From assembly GCA_008973525.1 (NCBI GenBank), contig WACJ01000525.1, positions 62,001 to 126,000 of the forward strand: a stretch of 64,000 nt of DNA. The letters are read 5' to 3'. The stretch is from Stenopsyche tienmushanensis. Lineage: Eukaryota > Arthropoda > Insecta > Trichoptera > Stenopsychidae. Each line of letters opens with the position of its first letter. Within the stretch, counting starts at the first letter, position 1. Positions 1-12,570 of the stretch are shown here, in pieces. Under the pieces are notes generated by a model that worked only from the letters and a program-made list of their open reading frames with translations, was not told where the DNA came from and searched no databases. The position numbers were made by a program, and so were the translations under genes.

Positions 1-2478
1 AAAAAAGTTAAGGTAAAAACACAAACCTTTTTTCGATCGCTCATTATTTTTTTATTTTCCAATATTTCTTCTTAATTATAGTCTAAACTATACATAATAT
101 TATCCAAAGTAAAAATTTGTTTAATTTTTTTGCTAAAAATTACTTGTTCAGGACTTAGAGCTTCCATGGTGAAGAATATCATCGCTCGTCCATCGACATA
201 CATAACTCGCCTTACTCCCACTATCATACTTTGTCAAACTTTAAAAAAAATATATTCAATAAAGAACGCCTTATCAACATACAAAATATCAACATTCTAT
301 ATTTAATACCTTTCGCATAAAAATGTTAAAAAATCGATCTCTTTTAGGCCCAACAATATAGAAATGTCCCTTGAGGACGTGGAGAACTATCGTTAAATTA
401 AGCTAACGAAATCTTATGAAATTGATAACTTTTTGATTTATGATAACACATCTTTCATGTGTATTTGCATATGTATTTTGCTTCTTGATAATAAGGAACC
501 GACATAAATTTCGCCTTTTTCTTTTGTAGTAATGCCACAAAGCCTATTTCCCCCGCTCATTGATGGACTTCCATTTTTAGATGCAAAATTTAATTTTGAC
601 AGGGATAGATTTTATTTTTGCAGATCTATGATCTGCTTAAATTAGCGGTCAAATCAGTAATTCTTTCTGCAACTGTATTTAGAGACAAAAAGATTGCTTT
701 AAAAGGCGTCCCATTTTTTAGATAAACAATCTGTCGCTTTCATTAAACGATACACTAATTGACTATAATTAATTAATCTTTTCATTCCTGCCATATTTGA
801 CTTACATTCTATAGAAAATGTCTGTTTGATGACTCAAATATCCCTAAGCATAAAAGGTTGCACACTGCCAAAAATATATGTATTTGTGTCGTATTAATAA
901 TTGCATAGTTAATTAAATAATTCAGAGCGTAAGCCCTGCCTTTGAGCAGATTAGAACACATGAACAAAATACTGATCCATAACCAGTTTGCACTTGACAT
1001 TCAATGACGATTTTTATATTTCTGGTTGTAGTTGGTTTATTTTTTTTGAAATACAAGAATTTTAATTTTTCGGACATAATGCACTTTATGAAAATATAAT
1101 TTCCAATGAATTATTAATGAGAAAAGCCTTGGAAATTCAAATGATAAAAATTAGTAGCCACCTTAATATTGTGCTCTTTTTATTTACTTTTTAATGTTTT
1201 ATAATATGTGGTAAATTATTTTGATCGACGATAGTTTACATAAGGATGACAAGCAGTTTGGTTTTTAAGCTATGAAACGAAATTCGACAATAGAATTGGT
1301 TTGTCTTGGCATTTGGAATATCATAATAATCAAATTTGGTAAATTAAAGTATCAATGATGAATTAAAAAAAATTGCAAATATTAATTTATATTTATGTTT
1401 CTGCATAAAACGAAAATTTCGTTACACGTTTTATGAACAGGTTTTCTACGTAAGCTAGTAATTTTAGAATTATTTTGCAAGCGATGGTCGTCCCCATCAG
1501 CATAAATTGTGTCCACCCAATCCATTAAAATTTGAATAATTTCGTCTCTATATATTTTTGCAACGTTTCAGAATCATCACGGGCTTAATTAGAAAAACAT
1601 ATTTAAATTCTTGGTATGGTGTAACATTACGGTAGCATAACGAGAGATGACTATAGGCTGTCCTGTGATTCAGCGAACTTATGGGTTCCAATTTGCATAA
1701 ATTGTGACCAACGACCACATTTCTAAATACTTGTATATGCGATGATCACCATGTCAAAGTGGTTTACAATGGTTACATTGAAGGGAATTAAAAACAATTA
1801 ATTTAAAACATACAAGAAGATAAAATACTCGTTTAAGAAAACATTTTGGAAAAAAAACGCTCAAAATGTTTAGAATTGAGCTTTCTAGACTTTATGCAAT
1901 AATTATATAATATTAACATCATCAAATGCGGAAAACTACTTTTATATTAAATTTTGTATTTCGCTAGTTCTGTCTCTTTTGTTGTCGAAAGACAGATGCT
2001 TCTTATAGACTATTTTGACCAGAGTTGGTCAACCAGTGTCATTAAAAAGCATTTCGGCATATATTAGCATCCTTTTACTATTTTTTTTGGTTCTAAATTT
2101 GGATGTCTAAAATTTTTTATGTAGTTTTAAATGATCTATAATACATAATATTAAAACCGTTATGATATAACATAAAATTACTTTCTTAATCTCATTTCTA
2201 GTATCTCGTCATGAGATATTTCATTGAGGATTGGGTTTTAATGCGGTATTTTCATAAATATATAATAAGAATTAATAAGGCATAGTATCTATGAGTCAAT
2301 TGAAAAATTATCATGATTTTATAGCCATATTTTCATCTTCCTGCTATTTTGAAAAATACCCTTCGAAAATGATGATCAAAAGCATAACATACTATTAAAC
2401 AAGGTTTTCTTTGTCGTCACAACTAATAAACAGTGATCGAGGACGTTGATCTCTGTCGTGTAAATTAACTCTTTTAGC
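1..2478. other. AT-rich stretch without a recognised gene
   Basis: Both strands were read. Only short open frames occur, with no recognisable domain, no convincing splice-joined coding and no clear repeat boundary. Confidence 0.5.
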
Positions 2479-2600
2479 GGCCCTATTCCGTGGCTCACAC
2501 GGTCTCCAGACCTGACACCAGTGGATTTCCTTGCTTGGAAAGGTGCCCTATTCTGTGATTTGCACGGTTTCCTGGCCTGACACCACTGATTTTTTTTGTT
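2479..2600 (+). pseudogene. duplicated scrap of a DDE transposase (SPDLTP motif)
   Basis: Two 40-bp units, 2481-2520 and 2546-2585, are diverged copies of one another 65 bp apart. Unit 1 read in frame from 2479 gives RSPDLTPVDFLAW, close to the 'RSPDLTPxDFFLWG' block that many mariner/IS630-type transposases carry near the last catalytic acidic residue. Unit 2 gives the decayed RFPGLTPLIFF in a shifted frame. The surrounding frame is full of stops, so this is a dead fragment. Family assignment rests on the one motif. Confidence 0.45.
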
Positions 2601-4130
2601 TAGGAACATGCTGATTTTCTCTTAAAGGAGAAGTGTGCCGCATTTTCCAATTGTTCAAAGATCGATCGTAATTGATAAAGGTATAAGTTCAACTGTTTGA
2701 AATTTGCCAAAGGTAATATATTCTTCAATTGCCTTTTAATATTGAGTCATTTTTGCTATTCAAATTGGTTCAAATTGGGGCACAATTCAGTGAAAGTAGG
2801 TGGAAATATTAATCGAGCAAGAGGGATCGTTTTGTGAAAGAATAATTCAGAAAAGACAAAAAATAATGTCAAAATAGGAAAGATAAAAATGTTGGATAAG
2901 TGAGTGCCGCACGAACTGTCAGAAGGCTAAAATTGTGGTGCTTAAAAGTGTTTTCTTCGTTGATATATTCAAATATATACAAAAAATATGTAGAGAAAAT
3001 TAGCATGCAGTTTCTCTACGAGTATTCTGATAACTAGTTCCTAATATGTGACTATTTTCAAATAAATTTTATAAATTATTACTCCCGTGGATCACAAAAG
3101 GTTATCAGTGCCTGCTTTTAAGAGTTTTTTGAAGCTGAATGTTCTGATTTCTAAAAAAACAAATAGAATCTAAAAAGCCAACTTTTCAAATTTCCTTTTT
3201 TACAAAATAATAGTCGTAAATAGTTTAATGCCACGTCAGTTTAGTTTGAATTATTTATATTATTGGAAGGAAATTAAGGAAATGATGTTGATTGAGGAAC
3301 TTTTTGTATCATCGTTTTATATCCTTAAACATAATGTTGACCTTTTAAAGTGTCAACGTCAAATTTTTATTAATCCTCCTGAAAATGCAAATATTGTCGT
3401 AAAAATGATACTCATGAGAAATCTGCGTTGAGTGGTTGACCTTATTTTGCTATTTTAAATAAATTTCGTTTATGAGAAAAAAAAATTGCAAGTTCAATGA
3501 TCGTATATACGATATAAATTTAACATAAAGGTTTACGAGTCGTCAAGGCTGTGTTCTTTGTTAATGTAGACGATATATAAAAGTTGATACTGAAGATTCA
3601 CATTGCCATCGCGATCTTAGAGCAAATTGGACCGCTCTGTCAAAGTTGTAGTGCTTTTTGTTAAATATTTTTAAGTAGTGATGTATTTAATTACACAAGT
3701 TACTGTGCTCTTATTTTGTTTGCCAATTTTTGACACTTTTTCGTATGTGGATTTTGTCAAAATAAGATATCGAAACGAGGACGATTATGTGACGAATATG
3801 AGGCGATTTTTAAAGGTTCTATCAGTGAAATGTAAATACATGTTAAGTTGTCTTCATAGTTTTGTGAATTGAGTGATCTTTTTGTTGAATTTAGATCGTA
3901 AATAATTGAGTGAAATTGTGATTCGAGATCAGAAAAGTCGATATTTAGCATATACGGTTTGAAAGCTCTAAATTATATCAACCAATTAATTAAATGATCG
4001 TAATAATATTAAATATTTATATGAAATTGTATAAGACATCCAAAAATATAATTGCATTTATGCTGTCTCAAAATTAAATGCATTTTAAAGTATCCTTCTT
4101 TAGCTAATTTGATTGAAATATATCATGATA
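2601..4130. other. no recognised gene; one TATA-like site and a short signal-peptide-like ORF
   Basis: Nothing conserved was recognised. A TATATAA match at about 3573 precedes an ATG at 3681 that opens a 63-codon frame (to 3872) with a hydrophobic start (MYLITQVTVLLFCLPIF). It could be an orphan first exon or a chance frame. The string TCAAAGTTGTAG at about 3640 recurs near 8028, also downstream of a TATA-like site, but I could not extend that similarity. Confidence 0.25.
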
Positions 4131-4139
4131 AATTAGCAC

Positions 4140-4250
4140 CAATCTTGAAATAATATTTTAAAAAAAAAATACTAATTGAACTCAAATCGGTAACCTCACT
4201 TTGCCCAGGCACTTGCTTTATCCCCTCAGCTATCAGGTTTTTAATTATCC
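4140..4250 (-). repeat. candidate tRNA-derived SINE head
   Basis: On the minus strand, TAGCTGAGGGG fits a pol III A box and GAGTTCAATTA about 49 bp later is B-box-like (GGTTCRANTCC). An A-rich run follows, near 4156-4172. Spacing is slightly longer than the 44-45 bp of ordinary tRNAs, and no clean cloverleaf can be drawn, so this is a degenerate SINE candidate and not a tRNA gene. Confidence 0.28.
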
Positions 4251-6270
4251 AAATCAAATTTGGTAATATATATGAAATCAACACGTTTTTCTTCCTTATT
4301 ATGGCATTATTATAGATAAAAATAACGCGAAATTTAAATCAAAATGAATGTCATTAATTATAAATGACACAAATGAATGGCATTTTTCAAAAAGCCATTA
4401 AAATATTGAAAGTTTAATGAATTAACCTTCACCTATAAATTGTGACATCGTAAATAATTTGGGGTTAAAATCACACAATTTATGCTTCCAAAAGATTGAG
4501 AAAGTTCGACATTTAAAATGTGCTAAAGTTAATTTATTTGGGTGGCAATTTCGTCAAACGATTTCAAAATCATGTTGAAAATTAGAAGAAAATAAATATA
4601 TATATCTATATAAAATAATATGGCCATGAATACGATGTCGAAGCCGGTCTTCAATTGAGAAACAATAGTTTTGTACAAGGATAATTTCACATTTTGATAA
4701 AATTTCATTGCGAAAACTAGATTTAACTCGGTTAGGCCTTTTGTAATATTGTTGCATAAATTGGAAATTGTGTTAAGAAAATAGATTTAAAGGATCGTTC
4801 AAATATTTTGTTGGATAATATACGTACAAAGAGCTGAAAAAATTCACCACAAACTTAAAGATATCGTGTTAAATATTACAAATAAAAATATAAAGAAGTC
4901 GGCTGATGCTATGAAATTTTTTAGAATATGCATAGAAAAAGTTTTTTCAAGAGAATTTACTCATTGTGATGGCACCGAGCTTTGATTGTTAACACACTTT
5001 AGACGGGCGAAATTGCGCACCTACAGACTTTTAAGCGAAATTTAAAATAAACCCTTTTCAAAAATAATTGCATCGTTTGATTAATTCGACAGGAAAAAAA
5101 TAGATGCTTACTACTTTTAAGCCATACATAATATATATTTTTAGTTATTTTTCTTTTAGAATTTTTACAAAAATCCCGGTAAAACTTGCTTTTAGGTGAA
5201 CTTTTTCCCCATCACTTAAAATCTCAATTTTTTTGTTCTAAAAACGATCTAATCTAAAATAAGCAACATCAAATGAATTTTAAAAAATGCACCAATGCTA
5301 TGGAGCAGCGAGTGACTATTAGAAAGCGAAGACCTTCTCTGGTCACTATTAATATTAATAAGCCATACTTACTACTGAAGCTCCGTATTTGCTCGTGATT
5401 TTGGACTAAGACATCAAGCAAAAATGTGCTTTTGGCTTGATTTCGACGCAACCATGACCTCCATGTTCACCCATGGAGTTTTCCTTTGGGGGTAAATTAA
5501 ATGTCCATTAAAATTGTATTATATGAATAACTCAAAGATGAAATAAAAATAAAATGAAAGTGTTTTCCAGAGGCACAAATTTGTTTGCATGCTGCACGTT
5601 TATCAACCGATTCAATGCCCTTATTCAGGCCAAAGGCAATCATCCCTAGTGCAAAAAATATTTGCTTAAATTGCCAAGAATTTAAGCTAAAAGCGTAATA
5701 ACAACTGGCGTAATTTCCTCAAAAGCTTTGATCGTTGGATAACTATTATGCTAAAGTTATTGTTAATCAATTTCGTTATCAGCTTTGTTTCCTTTTTTAA
5801 AATTCAATTTGATACGTACATAATCGATGATAAGTATGTCAATCGAAACAAATTTATTGATACGGAAATTTCTTTCATAACTGACATAATCGTGCGAATT
5901 AACGATTGTTTTGCAACGATGAATACTTAATTTCCATATTGTTAAGACGTTTACAATCGATTTTCAAAAATTTGGGTCGCATCTGAAGATCTCACTTGAT
6001 TTATAGTCTATATGAAGGAACGTGGTAGTCGAGGCAATAAAAATTGGAATTTTTATTTATATTTTGAATAACTCTAGGCTGTCGCGATTTTTTTATGTCA
6101 ATTTACATTTAAATAAAAGATGCTGAATCAAGATTTATTGACAAGTTTTCCCACATTGGACCATGAAATTATGAATATTTAAATAGTTAGAAACCAAATT
6201 TAACAATAACTTATTTAATATACTTGATGTATTCAGGACCGATGCGAATAATGATGACCCTATTTCATTA
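4251..6270. other. AT-rich stretch without a recognised gene
   Basis: The short open frames at 4554-4757, 5269-5451 and 5748-5930 have no recognisable motif, no splice-supported extension and composition typical of chance frames. Confidence 0.5.
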
Positions 6271-6272
6271 TA

Positions 6273-7456
6273 TTAGATTGTTCCGTTAAGAATGCCGTTT
6301 TTTTCATACTTACTTTTTGACCATAAGTTGTGTCTCAGCCATCCCTTCGATAACAAATTTTGTTAGTTGACTAAGATCAAGAAAACGTTATTTTCTACAA
6401 AAAAATATTTTTCTTATGCCGAAAAAACAATTTATGCGCAATTGCATTCTGTACGAATATCTTCAAAAATTTAATGCAACAACTACAACTAAATATATTT
6501 GTGATACACTCGGAGAATCTTTAACTGTTTTTCAATACCGTGGATGGTTTAAACCATTTAAAAGTTAAAAAAATAGTTTAGAAAATAAGGTCCGAAGTGG
6601 GAGAAAGGTAAAAGTGAATGATGATATCTTGCGTGCTGAAATTGAATCAAATCCAAGATAGACTATACGAGAATTAACAGACAAGCTTGGATTCTTCCGG
6701 AAAATATTCAAATATACTTGAAAAAATAGGAAATACCATAAAACAGTGGGTGTGGATATCGCACGACATTACTGACGAGATCAAGGCGGTGCGCGGGAGT
6801 ATATGTCATGATTTAATAGATAAAGAACAGAAACAAGCATTTTTACACTATCTTGTGACTGAAGATGAAAAGTGGGTGTTGTATTCAAATCAAAAACGCA
6901 AAATACAATGGCTTTCAAAGGGGCAGATAAAGAAACCAACCCCTCGATCGGGTCTAACAGTAAAAAAAATATTTTAAATATTTATTGGGATTCCAAAAGG
7001 ATAATCTACCATCAAGTCCTTCCATGCGGTCTAACCATAACGAGGAAGATTTATTGTTCACAATTAGAAAGTTTAAAAGTGGTGTTGAGTACGAAGAGGC
7101 TTGTTTAGGTATAGTAAATCATTGCCAAAATTTTATGCAACATGATAAATCAAAGATGACCGAAAATTTTTTAAAGAAACTCGATTGACAAATGATTCCA
7201 CATCCACCTTATTCTTTCCGATTATCATTTATTTAGATCGAGGCAGTATCATTTATCGGGAAAAAATCATAAATATTTTATATCAAAAGTCGTTGAATTT
7301 TATTCTTCTGAAATTAAAAAAAATATATTAAATAGATGGGAAAAGGTGGTCTCTACTTAAGGAGAATACATTGTATTGATGAAATTAATTAATAACGTTC
7401 TTGTTTGAATTTAGCTCTTTCATTTCAAAAACGACATTCCTAACGGGACAATCTAT
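6273..7456 (+). mobile_element. decayed mariner-family element with intact terminal inverted repeats
   Basis: The left end (TTAGATTGTTCCGTTAAGAA after a TA at 6271) and the reverse complement of the right end (ATAGATTGTCCCGTTAGGAA, before a TA at 7457) are imperfect inverted repeats of about 28 bp. TA target duplication and the internal transposase pseudogene identify a Tc1/mariner-superfamily element about 1.2 kb long, a normal size for mariner. Confidence 0.8.
6416..7365 (+). pseudogene. mariner transposase pseudogene
   Basis: Translation starts at ATG 6416 (MPKKQFMRNCILYEYLQKF), the N-terminal helix-turn-helix part, and is soon broken by stops near 6567 and 6658. Later pieces lie in three frames: VTEDEKWVLYSNQKRK (first catalytic Asp block, about 6856-6903), NIYWDSKRIIYHQVLP (second Asp block, about 6977-7024) and HPPYS...SDYHLF (about 7199-7233), where the PDLAP motif usually sits. 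At least three frame changes and several stops mean no active enzyme. The element can only be moved, if at all, by a transposase from elsewhere. Confidence 0.8.
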
Positions 7457-8300
7457 TACTTATCGCAGTATTTGATGTTATTCTTACAAGCCAATTCGAA
7501 ACATTTATAGGCAATTCGATCATGATTTCGGGTTAAATACAAGAAAATTTAAGTATAAAAAAAGGGAAAAATTTAAGCAAATTCTAAAAACAATGAATGA
7601 AACTTTAAAATATCTAAAATGTTTAATTATACCGATTTCTTCTACGTTGAAAATTATTTATGAACATATTTTTTGAACTTCATTCGTCTACATACGTTTC
7701 AATGACACGTTTGAAAGCCCCTCAAATAATTAAAAATAAATAATGGATATCATTACAATGAAATTATATGTATTATGTGATCAAGTCTCATCGACAGGAT
7801 CTTGAAAAAAATAACATTTTATTGTGTTATCGAGATTTAACTATTTTTCTATGCTAATTTGATTATCGAACATTATGTTTTCGTTTAGCCAGTTCTATTT
7901 CTGACTCTTATATAAAGGTCATACATAGTGTAATTTACCATGAAAATGTATAGCTCTTTTGCAATTATGATGCTTTGAAGGAACGGTTTCCAATATATAA
8001 AGTGGCTATGGCTTTGTTAGACGTGGTCAAAGTTGTAGCGCGGGAACTCGGTTGAAGTATTTTAACTTTCAAAGCATTGCAATATCAAGTACATATAATA
8101 TTTGTTATAAGGAGCTACAAAATAGTTTCAATTGCACTAAATTCGCAGAGAAATTACTCAAAACTATGATTATAAATTTTACAATAATAAAACAACACCA
8201 AATAAGTTCGTAGGACTTTTATTTTAAAAAAATCCAAAAAAAAAACAAACCAAAACAAGGAGAAAAAAGTTTAAAAGTGAAAAATGTTGAATTTAATATG
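7457..8300. other. no recognised gene; two TATA-like motifs
   Basis: TATATAA matches occur at about 7911 and 7996. No coding exon with a domain was found. The region could hold the promoter of the downstream lipase gene, but that is inference. Confidence 0.3.
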
Positions 8301-8644
8301 TGACTTGTCGGTTTTCAAAAACCGGTTTTGAGCAAAAATTGTGACATTCTAAAACCGTTTTTTTTCCCTGAAAATCCAGTTTTGAGTATAAAAATTAAAT
8401 TTTCATTATCTAAGAATTTTGGACGAAAAGTATTGAATCGTTCACACGTCGTGCACTTGGCATGACGACACGTTGGTTTAGGTAAGAAAAGTTTCTTCTC
8501 GAAAAAAAATATTGAACTTTTCTCGGAATTAATTTTTATCTTTACAATAGGCTGCAAAATCCAAAAAATATATCGAAAAAAGTTAGTTTTGTACTTGTTT
8601 AAAAAATGGAATTATTTAAATTAAAATTTAATCATATTAAAATG

Positions 8645-9060
8645 GAAGCCCGGAAAATGACAGAGACGGAAAGTATCTTGCACGCAGAGTTTAGAGAAAA
8701 ACAGAGATAGAGAGAGTATTTTGTAGGTAGAAGATTGTGAATGGGAGACAGAGACGGAGAGAGTATGTTGCGCACATCGTACGATTTTATATATCGTTAA
8801 TCCAAATTTATTGACTAATAATGATATAATGAATCGATTTCAAGTGTATTATTTATATTTACTTGAAGAAATGACCGAATATTGTGTGCTATCGACAGTG
8901 TTTATTTATTTATGCACAAGTTTCATACACGCTGCGGTCGTCCTGACAGATAAGTGCATTCGTACGGATGATAAGTGGCGGATATACAAATATGGCATCC
9001 AAGTTTATGATGATTTAAAATTAGCTCATTACTCAAAGGACTAACTAGAATGTATCTTAA
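8645..9060 (+). repeat. lipase-upstream homology block, copy 1
   Basis: This segment matches the reverse complement of 15240-15790. Shared strings include GGGAGACAGAGACGGAGAG, CCAAATTTAT..GAC.AATAATGAT, GATAAGTGGCGGA and TTAGCTCA.TACTCA. In both places the block lies upstream of a lipase gene and points the same way as the gene. It is either a duplicated 5' region or an interspersed repeat; the AACCGGTT arms at 8337 and 9205 favour a repeat, the gene-relative placement favours duplication with the gene. Confidence 0.55.
8871..9044 (+). CDS. hypothetical 57-residue secreted peptide or signal-peptide exon
   Basis: An ATG at 8871 opens a 57-codon frame ending at TAA 9042-9044. The first 21 residues (MTEYCVLSTVFIYLCTSFIHA) look like a signal peptide with a small residue at the expected cleavage point; the remainder is charged and contains one cysteine. 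It lies in the block duplicated near 15.3-15.8 kb, where the matching frame is broken by stops, so purifying selection is not shown. It could be the missing signal-peptide exon of the lipase at 9709 (a weak phase-1 GT lies within it at codon 31), a small secreted protein, or chance. No family recognised. Confidence 0.25.
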   Translation: MTEYCVLSTVFIYLCTSFIHAAVVLTDKCIRTDDKWRIYKYGIQVYDDLKLAHYSKD

Positions 9061-9708
9061 TCTAGCGGCAGAAATAAATGTTGAAGAAGAATGTGTAGAA
9101 ATGGTTGAAGAAAAAATTGTGTAATGCTTTTTAATGTTGAATAAAATTTATATATCAGTTATTTTAATTTTATATATCCCAAAATCGAAAACCGGTGAAA
9201 ACCGGTTTCGTTCAAAAACGAAAACCGGCTTTGAAGAATGTCAGTTTTTGTAGAGTCAGTGTTAGAGAATACGTCGCAAAACACAATTCCTCAAATAAAA
9301 TAGGATGCTTAATATTATTTCCTAAAACGGTATATGTACAGAATGTTTTGCACAGAGACCGACTAATTTATTTAGGGATTGAGGGTGTGTCAGGGTTGTT
9401 GAAATAGAATATTTTTTCAACATTTTGACAAAATATCCAAAATTTCACCTTTAAATACATCTCAGTTTTTCTCCTACACCACCTGAGAGTGTCTTAATCT
9501 TGCGAATTCAAGAATGGGTTGGTTTCCTCTTTTGAGATGTCGCGATTACTGAACGATATGGAAGGCGAAAAACAAAGCCCTTCTTATAAAGATAAATAAT
9601 TCAAACACAAAATAATAATTTAATTTCTAATATTAAAATCTAATAAATTTTCTTCTTCAATTCAAACTATTATATTTATATTTAAAATCAAATACATTTT
9701 TTTTTTAG

Positions 9709-10613
9709 GTCAAGTCGCCGCCACGCTAAGCAGACAATTTTTGGAAAGTCAAGTAAAGTTTTCTGACTTCCATGTATTGCTTTACAAATCAAATACATTT
9801 CAATGGTTCAAGATATATGGAGAGGAAGAAATATTCTTTCGTGATCCAGCATTTGATATGCGCAAGGAAACTATCATTTATATTCCTGGATACAATACTG
9901 ATCCCGACGATCAGCAAAGTTATATATTGGCAACAAACTATTCGATTGACGGCAGGCACAACTTTGTAACGTTCGATTATAGCAAATACAGCAAATGGAA
10001 CTATCTCCGAGCAGCAATCTTAACTCCACTCTTCGGAGAAATACTCACTCACTTCATGTCGACATTGTATTACGGAGGACTTCCTGTCGAAAAGATACAC
10101 TTGATCGGATATAGTGTTGGAGCGCATATTGCAGGATGTGCAGCAAAGACGTTCTTCAGGAAGCACAAACGAAAAGTTGGTCGGGTGACAGGCCTGGATC
10201 CGACGAGCATATGCTTTTCTGAAGATCGTCAACATGCGATGAGCGCAGGAGATGCAATCTTCGTCGACGTGATCCACACCAGCATCTTGAGTCTGGCCGA
10301 TTACGTGATCGGTGATGTCGATTACTACGTAAGCGGAAGAGGCGGGATTCAGGAGAGCTGTGGAAGAACTGACATCGCCACGTATCTGGGCTGCACCCAC
10401 AGAAAAGGATTGTTCATATTCGTTGAGTCTCTCCGAAACAAAAACGGTTTTATTGCGCGAAAATGTCCAAATTTACATGTCTCAAAAGCAACGTGCAATC
10501 TTAACAGTTTTTCGAATTTCGGGCAATACACAAACTATGCTACTAGAGGTATTTATTTTTTTACGACGAATGACAAATCACCATACGCGCTTGGTTACGA
10601 TGGTGTTAAATAA
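9709..10613 (+). CDS. secreted lipase / phospholipase A1-like protein (terminal exon)
   Basis: Pancreatic-lipase-family alpha/beta hydrolase that would cleave ester bonds of triglyceride or phospholipid outside the cell. The exon opens after a polypyrimidine tract and AG at 9707-9708, with GT completing a split codon (phase 1), and is open to TAA 10611-10613. The nucleophile elbow GYSVG (Ser codon at 10113), the acid in GLDPTS and the histidine in CTHRKG form the usual triad. The short lid between acid and histidine resembles insect PLA1-like members more than digestive triglyceride lipases. There is no start codon in the exon, so an upstream exon with the signal peptide is required and was not firmly placed. 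The paralogue at 13434-14308 faces it and has the same exon phase. Confidence 0.88.
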
Positions 10614-12568
10614 ATATGAAAAAAAAGTAAATTTTGGTTTCATTTCATACGCCATATTTCAATTACTATTGTTATCCTTCAAATGTTGGTTTATTATTTT
10701 ACTTGAATATATTATAAATGAACTTTCCAAATGGATTGTGGATTGTTATGTTTGTTTTTACAAATTTATTTGTTTTCAGTCTTGAACTGCGCCCTATTTT
10801 TATCCAAACGTATGTCTATAAATTTATCCTAGCTTTATGATTTCATATATTCCATCATACCTTTTTCAATTGTCAAATTGAAAAAGCTACATATAGAATC
10901 AAAAATAATATGCCTTTTAACATAGGCAATTCGACCAGAGATGTCTTTGAATATGGTATAACCCGATATTCTATTTATATTTCTAACTTCTTTCAATGTT
11001 TATGTTGTTGTTGTAAAATCCCATCAGCAGCTTTTTTAGTTGAAATTTCTTCATTACAGGATGTATCAATAGCGTCTGATTCACTTTGAAATCGATGCAT
11101 AATGGTAACTCATAATAGTCTCTCAAATAGGATCACTTTTGTTACTTATTGTATTAGCAGAAGCAGGGCATCAAAAATAAAGCACTGTGGAGTGCTGCAC
11201 GCCACATTTGCTGGCATACTCTCTGGATCGCTCGAGTGCAGACTCAACATGTGAGTGCATACTCATCAAAGGGTCAATGTGTCTGCAATTAAAATCTTTT
11301 ACCTCGTGTTATATTTATGTCACCTTCATTTTTTTATAATGGTCTAGACTCTAGACCGTATCTTCTTTTTTCCCAGTAACTTTCAATTATTTTGAATTCA
11401 TGACATTGGTTTATCTGCATCTGTATTTTTTTATCGTCTAGACTCTAGACTTTTTTTTCTCTCAAACCTTTTAAAAATATAACCTCCAAAGAAATTTCTG
11501 AAATTCCAATTGCTTTCGGAGTTACGGCTATTTTAGTTACGCGGCAATTACCAGAATGAAATCGTTAAACGCGTTTTTCTCAAAACTACTATTTCAACAT
11601 GACTGACATGTCTGTTTTAATTAACCAATTTACTTTAAATTGGGTACGAACCTATTCTATATAACCCTCTATTGTTTCTACCAGATTTATGTCAAAATTT
11701 CATTTTTAACTATTTAAAAAAAATTAAAACTGACATAATAAGGTCAAAAAATGACTTTTGAAAATGAATGATTTGTTTTTAAACAGTCACCATTTTATGA
11801 TGTTTTTTTTTACTATAGTGACATCTTTACTAATTATGAATTATTTGTTAGAATGAGAAGTTAAGAATTATTTGTTACAAACAATCATAGCACACAGCGA
11901 TGATTGTTTGTAGTTAAAATAATTATTATTTCTCTAGTGGATGTCTGGTATTAGGGATGACAGATACCAGATATCCTTAAAATTTTACCAATGATAAGAC
12001 ATTCTTTAAATATTACCAAAAATATTATTTTTTAATTGCATTATTGTTTTCCTAATTTTTGATTAACTTTTTTTGTACAATATTGGGTATATTCTCTATA
12101 GCTTTTTTAAAGTTATGCAGTTTTTTAAATCCATGGAACGCCTCTTCACTTTTTCTACGTAAGTCATAGCTTTTTTTATGCGATTTTCCGAACACATCTT
12201 CCGCACAAAAAGGTTTAAGTATAATCTTTCATTGTCCAAACCATAAAAAAATCCTCATCAGTATTCCATCATGAGATTCCTTCAAGAACATTCTTCATTT
12301 CTTTCCACTGTCAAATGTGTAAAACAAATTCCAAATAAATATATTTTGTGACGAAAATTACGCTTTCATTTTAAAAATCACCTATGAACAGCAACACTGT
12401 TTATAACAAATATTTTGGAGTTTGAACCATGAAAATACATGAAAAAATACGAATAAAACTCTAAACTTGATAAATATCTAAACATAGTTTCTAAGTTGAT
12501 TATAAATATTTACGAGATGAGAGACGGCGCTTCCATCTCTAGAACAATAGCGACAGAAATTAACCATA
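10614..12568. other. intergenic stretch between the two lipase genes
   Basis: No gene recognised. A GAGTGCA-rich patch at 11190-11270 and the duplicated palindrome at 11342/11436 are the only structure. The frame running past the lipase stop (to 10785) shows no family similarity. Confidence 0.45.
11342..11450. repeat. duplicated palindrome GTCTAGA-C-TCTAGAC
   Basis: The 15-mer GTCTAGACTCTAGAC (7-bp arms around one base) occurs at 11342-11356 and again at 11436-11450. Each copy is preceded by a T-run ending in TTTAT, so about 30 bp around the palindrome appears to have been duplicated. Function unknown. Confidence 0.6.
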
Positions 12569-12570
12569 TA

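Larger units (their letters stand above)
8337..9250. repeat. inverted AACCGGTT-rich arms bounding a 0.9-kb segment
   Basis: At 8307-8400 and again at 9184-9240 there are several AAAACCGGTTTT-type palindromes. The left arm carries TGACATTCTAAAACCG and the right arm, reverse complemented, TGACATTCTTCAAAGCCGG, so the two ends are inverted relative to each other. Self-complementary subterminal arrays of this sort are usual in hAT elements. No transposase and no clear 8-bp target duplication was seen, so the class is tentative. Confidence 0.4.
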
